39,777 nt of DNA from an uncultured bacterium (lineage in GTDB: Bacteria; Chloroflexota; Anaerolineae; J036; Brachytrichaceae): contig CAIXPS010000270.1 in the NCBI GenBank assembly GCA_903921365.1, positions 1-39,777 on the forward strand. The letters run 5' to 3'. A program made the position numbers and the translations under genes. Of this stretch, positions 36,393-39,777 are shown in pieces (positions within the stretch are counted from its first letter, which is position 1; each line of letters begins with the position of its first letter). The notes under the pieces were generated by a model, which saw only the letters and a list, made by a program, of their open reading frames with translations, had not been told where the DNA came from and ran no database searches.

Positions 36393-36410
36393 TTGTGAAA
36401 TTCATCACAA
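36393..36410 (-). promoter_or_regulatory. perfect CRP/FNR-family type palindrome
   Basis: TTGTGA-N6-TCACAA is an exact inverted repeat with the CRP-type half-sites. It lies two bases upstream of the -35 box and one base beyond the citrate synthase stop codon. Its centre is about 45 bases upstream of the predicted start. Confidence 0.65.
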
Positions 36411-36411
36411 A

Positions 36412-37620
36412 TCATTCACCCAGATGCGGCAGGATGGCACCCGCGCTGGACGGGGCGATGCGGGCGTGTAGCGGTATCCACGCGCGGTTGAGGGGGCCGG
36501 TGTAAATCGATTGCGGTTGCATCAACCGATTGGCAGCCTGCTGTTCGAGGCTGTGCGCCACCCATCCTGCTGTGCGCGCAATCGCAAACGTCGGCGTGAA
36601 TAGATCCGCCGGCAGCCCGACGCCGTGAAGCAGCAGGCCGGCGTAGTACTCGACGTTGGCGTATAACGCGCGCCCCGGTTTGTATTGGGCCAGCAGCCGC
36701 ACCGCGATATGTTCGACTTCGATCGCAAGCTGGTAGATATCCAGCCTGCCCTCGGCTTCATAGATCTGCCGGGCGGCGAAAGAGAGCACATACGTTCGCG
36801 GGTCGCGCACCTTGTAGTCGCGATGCCCGAAGCCCATCAGGCGCTCACCGCGTTCGAGTTTGCTGCGCAGGTATGGCTCGGCGTTCGCAATAGAGCCGAT
36901 GTCAAGCACGGTCTGCAATGCCGGGCCGGGAGCGCCCCCATGCAATGGGCCTTTGAGCGCGCCCACCGCGCCAGTCACCGCCGAGATCAGGTCAGACTGC
37001 GTAGAGATAATCGTGCGCGCGGTGAAAGTCGAGGCGTTGAGGGCGTGATCGATCAATGCGACCAGGTACGTCTCCAGGGCGCGGACACGCGCGCCGCTCG
37101 GTTCCTGGCCGGTCAGCATGTACAGAGTGTTAGCGGCATGGTCAAGATCGGCGCGCGGGGCGATAGGCTCAAGTCCGTTCAACAGCCGCCAGTACGCAGC
37201 GACAATGACTGGGAACCGGGCGACGACCGATAGCGCGTCGCGTTGCGCCGTATTTGCGGATGCGGGTTCGTCCTCGTTGCGCAGGATGAGCGTCCCGGCG
37301 GCCATGCGCAACGCATCCATCGGCGCGACGGATTGCCGGGCGGCGGCCTGCAGCAACGCCAGCGTCGCGGCGGGTAAACGGCGCTCGCTCACCAGGCTGC
37401 GCTTGAAGCCCGCGAGTTGCGCCGCATCGGGCAGACGGTCGTTCCAGAGCAGGTACGCGGCCTCTTCGTAAGACGCCTTGGTTGCCAGTTCCTCAACCGC
37501 GAACCCGCGAATCACCAGCTCGCCGGCCTGACCATCGACATGACTCAAACTGGTATATGCTGTTGCGCCCGCCAGTCCGGGTCGTTGCGCGCTTGATGAA
37601 TCTGTGGACATGTCAATCAT
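36412..37620 (-). CDS. citrate synthase family protein
   Basis: The protein of about 402 residues condenses oxaloacetate with acetyl-CoA (or a close acyl-CoA). Family marks: SHVDGQAGELVIRGF, AAYLLWNDRLP, PLHGGAPGPAL with the first catalytic His, LMGFGHRDYKVRDPR with the second, and ALYANVEYYAGLLLHGVG where the catalytic acid is Glu instead of the Asp of classical enzymes, then FTPTFAIARTAGWVAH. I recall Glu in several CitA-type homologues. So citrate synthase is likely, but methylcitrate synthase is not excluded. The ATG at 37620 is one base past the EamA stop; 37611 is an alternative. It could use acetyl-CoA from the neighbouring pathway. Confidence 0.88.
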   Translation of the reverse strand: MIDMSTDSSSAQRPGLAGATAYTSLSHVDGQAGELVIRGFAVEELATKASYEEAAYLLWNDRLPDAAQLAGFKRSLVSERRLPAATLALLQAAARQSVAPMDALRMAAGTLILRNEDEPASANTAQRDALSVVARFPVIVAAYWRLLNGLEPIAPRADLDHAANTLYMLTGQEPSGARVRALETYLVALIDHALNASTFTARTIISTQSDLISAVTGAVGALKGPLHGGAPGPALQTVLDIGSIANAEPYLRSKLERGERLMGFGHRDYKVRDPRTYVLSFAARQIYEAEGRLDIYQLAIEVEHIAVRLLAQYKPGRALYANVEYYAGLLLHGVGLPADLFTPTFAIARTAGWVAHSLEQQAANRLMQPQSIYTGPLNRAWIPLHARIAPSSAGAILPHLGE

Positions 37621-37621
37621 G

Positions 37622-38581
37622 TCAATGCTGGGCTGGTTTCTGGAACGTGATGATGATGACGACCGCCGCGATGATGACAGCGGCAGCAAGCAGGGTCTGG
37701 ATCGTTACCGGCTCGTTCGCCAACGCCCAGCCGAGAAAAACGGCGACGACCGGATTGACATAGGCATACGTGGCGACGCGCGATGCCGGCGCATGCTTCA
37801 GCAGCCACACATACGCGCTGAACGCCATAAATGAGCCGAAGACGATCAGATACCCAAACGCCAGAAGTGACTGACTCGATATCGCATCCACGCGCACGCG
37901 CGTCCAGTCACCGCTAATGACCGATGCGATGAGCAGAAGCACGCCGCCGCCAAGCATCTCCATGCCGGTGCTTAGAAATGGCGATTTGGGAAGCTCGGCA
38001 TGGCGCGCATAGATCGATCCTGCTGCCCACGACAGCGCCGCAAAGATGACGGTGACTGCGCCAAGGAGATCGATTTGATTGCCAGTGACGAGATTGCCCG
38101 GCCCGATCAGCAACACGATGCCAGCCAGACCGAACAACAAGCCGATGAGGGTCATTCGAGTGGGACGTGTGCCGTTGGGGCGCAACCAGTCGAGCATGAC
38201 CATCCAGAAGGGCGTCATCGCAAGCAACAGCGCGACAACGCTTGAGGTTACGCGTTGCTCAGCCCATACAACGGCGCCGTTGCCTGTAAACAGCAACAAT
38301 GCGCCGACGATGGCTGTATTGCGCCATTGGAGCAGCGTCGGGCGTGGTGCGCCGCGCGCGCGCAGCCACAGGTATAAAACGCCGCCGGCAAAGACAAAAC
38401 GCACTCCCGCCATCAGAAATGGCGGGAGTGTCTGGATGGCAAATCGAATGGCGAGATACGTGGAACCCCAGATGATGTAGATGGCCGCAAATGCAACAAT
38501 CGTCTGAGTGCGCTTCGCGCGCAGCGCGCGAGTCGATAACTCACTCGCGTTGGTCGTGGAGGCGCTGTTTTGTGCAGTCAT
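37622..38581 (-). CDS. EamA-family (DMT superfamily) transporter
   Basis: A 319-residue membrane protein with ten hydrophobic segments in two EamA repeats. Typical marks are FAAIYIIWGSTYLAIRFAIQTLPPFLMAGVRF at the N-terminus and FGSFMAFSAYVWLLKHAPASRVATYAYVNPVVAVFLGWALANEPV in the second repeat, which resembles the YedA-type exporters. Substrate is unknown. It is followed one base later by citrate synthase, so the two are probably cotranscribed. Confidence 0.9.
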   Translation of the reverse strand: MTAQNSASTTNASELSTRALRAKRTQTIVAFAAIYIIWGSTYLAIRFAIQTLPPFLMAGVRFVFAGGVLYLWLRARGAPRPTLLQWRNTAIVGALLLFTGNGAVVWAEQRVTSSVVALLLAMTPFWMVMLDWLRPNGTRPTRMTLIGLLFGLAGIVLLIGPGNLVTGNQIDLLGAVTVIFAALSWAAGSIYARHAELPKSPFLSTGMEMLGGGVLLLIASVISGDWTRVRVDAISSQSLLAFGYLIVFGSFMAFSAYVWLLKHAPASRVATYAYVNPVVAVFLGWALANEPVTIQTLLAAAVIIAAVVIIITFQKPAQH

Positions 38582-38617
38582 CAGTGTGTTTTTTGGGATG
38601 TGCGCGCAGATTGGCGA

Positions 38618-39777
38618 TTATCCGCCAAACAAGCGCTTGCTCAGCGCCTTAAGCGATGTCACGGGAGCGGCAAGGCAGCCCGGGTTTGTGTTGGGCGGCG
38701 GCGTGGGGCCGGGGGTGGGCACAGGGGTTGTCGTGGGCGGCGGTGTGACCGGTGGGACGGACACGACGTTGATTCCCACTTCGGCCCAACCCTTGCGCAC
38801 AGCCTGCTGTTCGAGGCTGTTGCTGCCAAACAATTCCACCGCTGTCTGGGCGGTCAGGTTGGCGGCTTCCTGGAAATCGGAGGCGGCGCGCAGTTTATCA
38901 CGCAGCGTCACAAACCACAACCGCCCTGCCTTCTCCCACGCGTTGCCGCCCATCTCAACCGCCATGACATAGAAAGCGTGGTTGGGGATGCCGGAGTTGA
39001 TGTGCACGCCGCCGTTGTCGCCACCCATGTTCTGGTAGTCCTTCATGTTCGCGGGTTGCGGGTCTTTGCCAAGCACAGGGTCGTCGTATGCAGTGCCAGG
39101 AGCCTTCATCGAGCGCAATGCCACGCCCTTGACGCGAGAGGCGAGCAGCCCTTTGCCAATCAGCCAGTCGGCCTGCGCAGCGGTCTGACCCAATGAACGC
39201 TGTTTGACCAGCGAGCCGAAGATGTCGGAGATGGATTCATTCAGCGCGCCAGACTGGTCGGAGTAGTTGAGGTTGGCGGAGTATTGGGTGACGCCATGGG
39301 TCAGTTCGTGGCCGATCACGTCGATGGAGATAGTGAAACGGTTGAACAGACGTTGATCGGCGGGCAGGCCTTCATCGCCATCCCCGTACACCATCTGCTG
39401 GCCGTTCCAGAAGGCGTTGTCGTAGTTGGATTGATAATGCACCGTCGAGTCCAACCGTAAGCCACGGCCATCAACGGAGTCGCGCCCGTACACATCGTGA
39501 TACAGATCGTAAGTGGCGCCCGCGCCATCATAGGCCTCATTCACCGCGACATCACTACTGGCAGGGTCGCCTTCACTGCGCACCTTCGTGCCAGGGAGGG
39601 TGTCGCTATGCGCCGTGTTGTATACCACACGGTTCCGGCCTGCCAGCGCCTTTTCGATCGGCGATTGGTCTTTAGTAGGAGACATTTCGCGGGTATCGCG
39701 GAGCATCGCCGTAATGGTCATAGTCCTTTGCGCCCATGCCATCTGGTCGGGTGTGCCGCGGCTGGATATCGCCTGCA
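38618..39777 (-). CDS. M4-family metallopeptidase (thermolysin/protealysin-like), 5' end beyond window
   Basis: The frame stays open to the right edge, and the residues there (SRGTPDQMAWAQRTMTITAM) resemble the short protealysin-type propeptide, so the real start lies outside the window. The zinc site HELTH is in IDVIGHELTHGVTQY, with the third ligand Glu in GALNESISDIFG; HINSGIPNHAFY and the C-terminal helical subdomain follow. The protein ends in a Pro/Thr-rich tail (PPPTTTPVPTPGPTPPP) and a short CLAAPVTSLKALSKRLFGG end. It is a probable exported or surface-acting peptidase, but no signal sequence is in view. Confidence 0.92.
   Translation of the reverse strand, partial: QAISSRGTPDQMAWAQRTMTITAMLRDTREMSPTKDQSPIEKALAGRNRVVYNTAHSDTLPGTKVRSEGDPASSDVAVNEAYDGAGATYDLYHDVYGRDSVDGRGLRLDSTVHYQSNYDNAFWNGQQMVYGDGDEGLPADQRLFNRFTISIDVIGHELTHGVTQYSANLNYSDQSGALNESISDIFGSLVKQRSLGQTAAQADWLIGKGLLASRVKGVALRSMKAPGTAYDDPVLGKDPQPANMKDYQNMGGDNGGVHINSGIPNHAFYVMAVEMGGNAWEKAGRLWFVTLRDKLRAASDFQEAANLTAQTAVELFGSNSLEQQAVRKGWAEVGINVVSVPPVTPPPTTTPVPTPGPTPPPNTNPGCLAAPVTSLKALSKRLFGG

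Noticed and set aside
36320-36415. N-terminal extension of the second methyltransferase
   Set aside because: The extension would cover the promoter and the palindrome, and the internal ATG at 36319 has a proper ribosome binding site just before the conserved domain.

Overview
The window is GC-rich bacterial chromosome, most likely from an uncultured Chloroflexota (Anaerolineae-like) member. That placement is inferred from three things: the style of the intergenic hairpin repeats (77-bp tandem units carrying a GGGCGGA...TCCGCCC stem), the RpoB with a large insertion near its C-terminal third, and the overall gene mix. No rRNA or tRNA gene is visible, so the placement is not proven.

Left third (1-14.4 kb), mostly housekeeping: a 77-bp tandem repeat array; a luciferase-like (LLM class) oxidoreductase; a short MutS-like ATPase; a secreted multidomain protein with Pro/Thr linkers; a small unknown protein; rpoB standing alone with its own sigma70-type promoter, leader hairpin and strong downstream hairpins; then a tight three-gene run of PLP-binding protein (YggS family), CCA-adding/poly(A) polymerase family enzyme and a multispanning GT39-like glycosyltransferase.

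Middle and right (14.5-36.4 kb), all on the minus strand: an almost complete Wood-Ljungdahl (reductive acetyl-CoA) pathway in two convergent-in-function, co-oriented operons. The carbonyl-branch operon (27.0 down to 14.6 kb) reads HMA-domain protein, acsA/cooS (CO dehydrogenase), acsB (acetyl-CoA synthase), CBS-domain protein, acsD, acsC (corrinoid Fe-S protein), a small antitoxin-like protein, acsV (RACo-type corrinoid activator), acsE (methyltransferase) and two CooC/AcsF-type nickel-maturation ATPases. The methyl-branch operon (36.3 down to 27.3 kb) reads a second pterin-binding methyltransferase, a MetV-MetF fusion, a three-subunit NAD-type formate dehydrogenase (FdsG/NuoE, FdsB/NuoF, FdsA-like) and formate-tetrahydrofolate ligase. 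Only the FolD/FchA step is missing from the window. Formate would be made or used by the formate dehydrogenase, activated by Fhs, reduced to methyl-THF by MetVF, passed by AcsE to AcsCD, and joined with CO from AcsA on the A-cluster of AcsB.

Two results stand out. First, acsB carries a single in-frame TAG codon (23083-23085) exactly at the junction before the A-cluster domain; both sides are in the same frame and all six A-cluster cysteines are intact with family spacing. Second, each of the two operons has a CRP/FNR-family type palindrome (TGTGA-N6-TCAC core) just upstream of a recognisable -35/-10 pair, which suggests a shared activator (a CO, redox or cAMP sensor of that family) for the whole pathway.

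Right end (36.4-39.8 kb): citrate synthase, an EamA-family transporter overlapping or abutting it, and an M4 (thermolysin/protealysin-like) metallopeptidase that runs off the right edge of the window.
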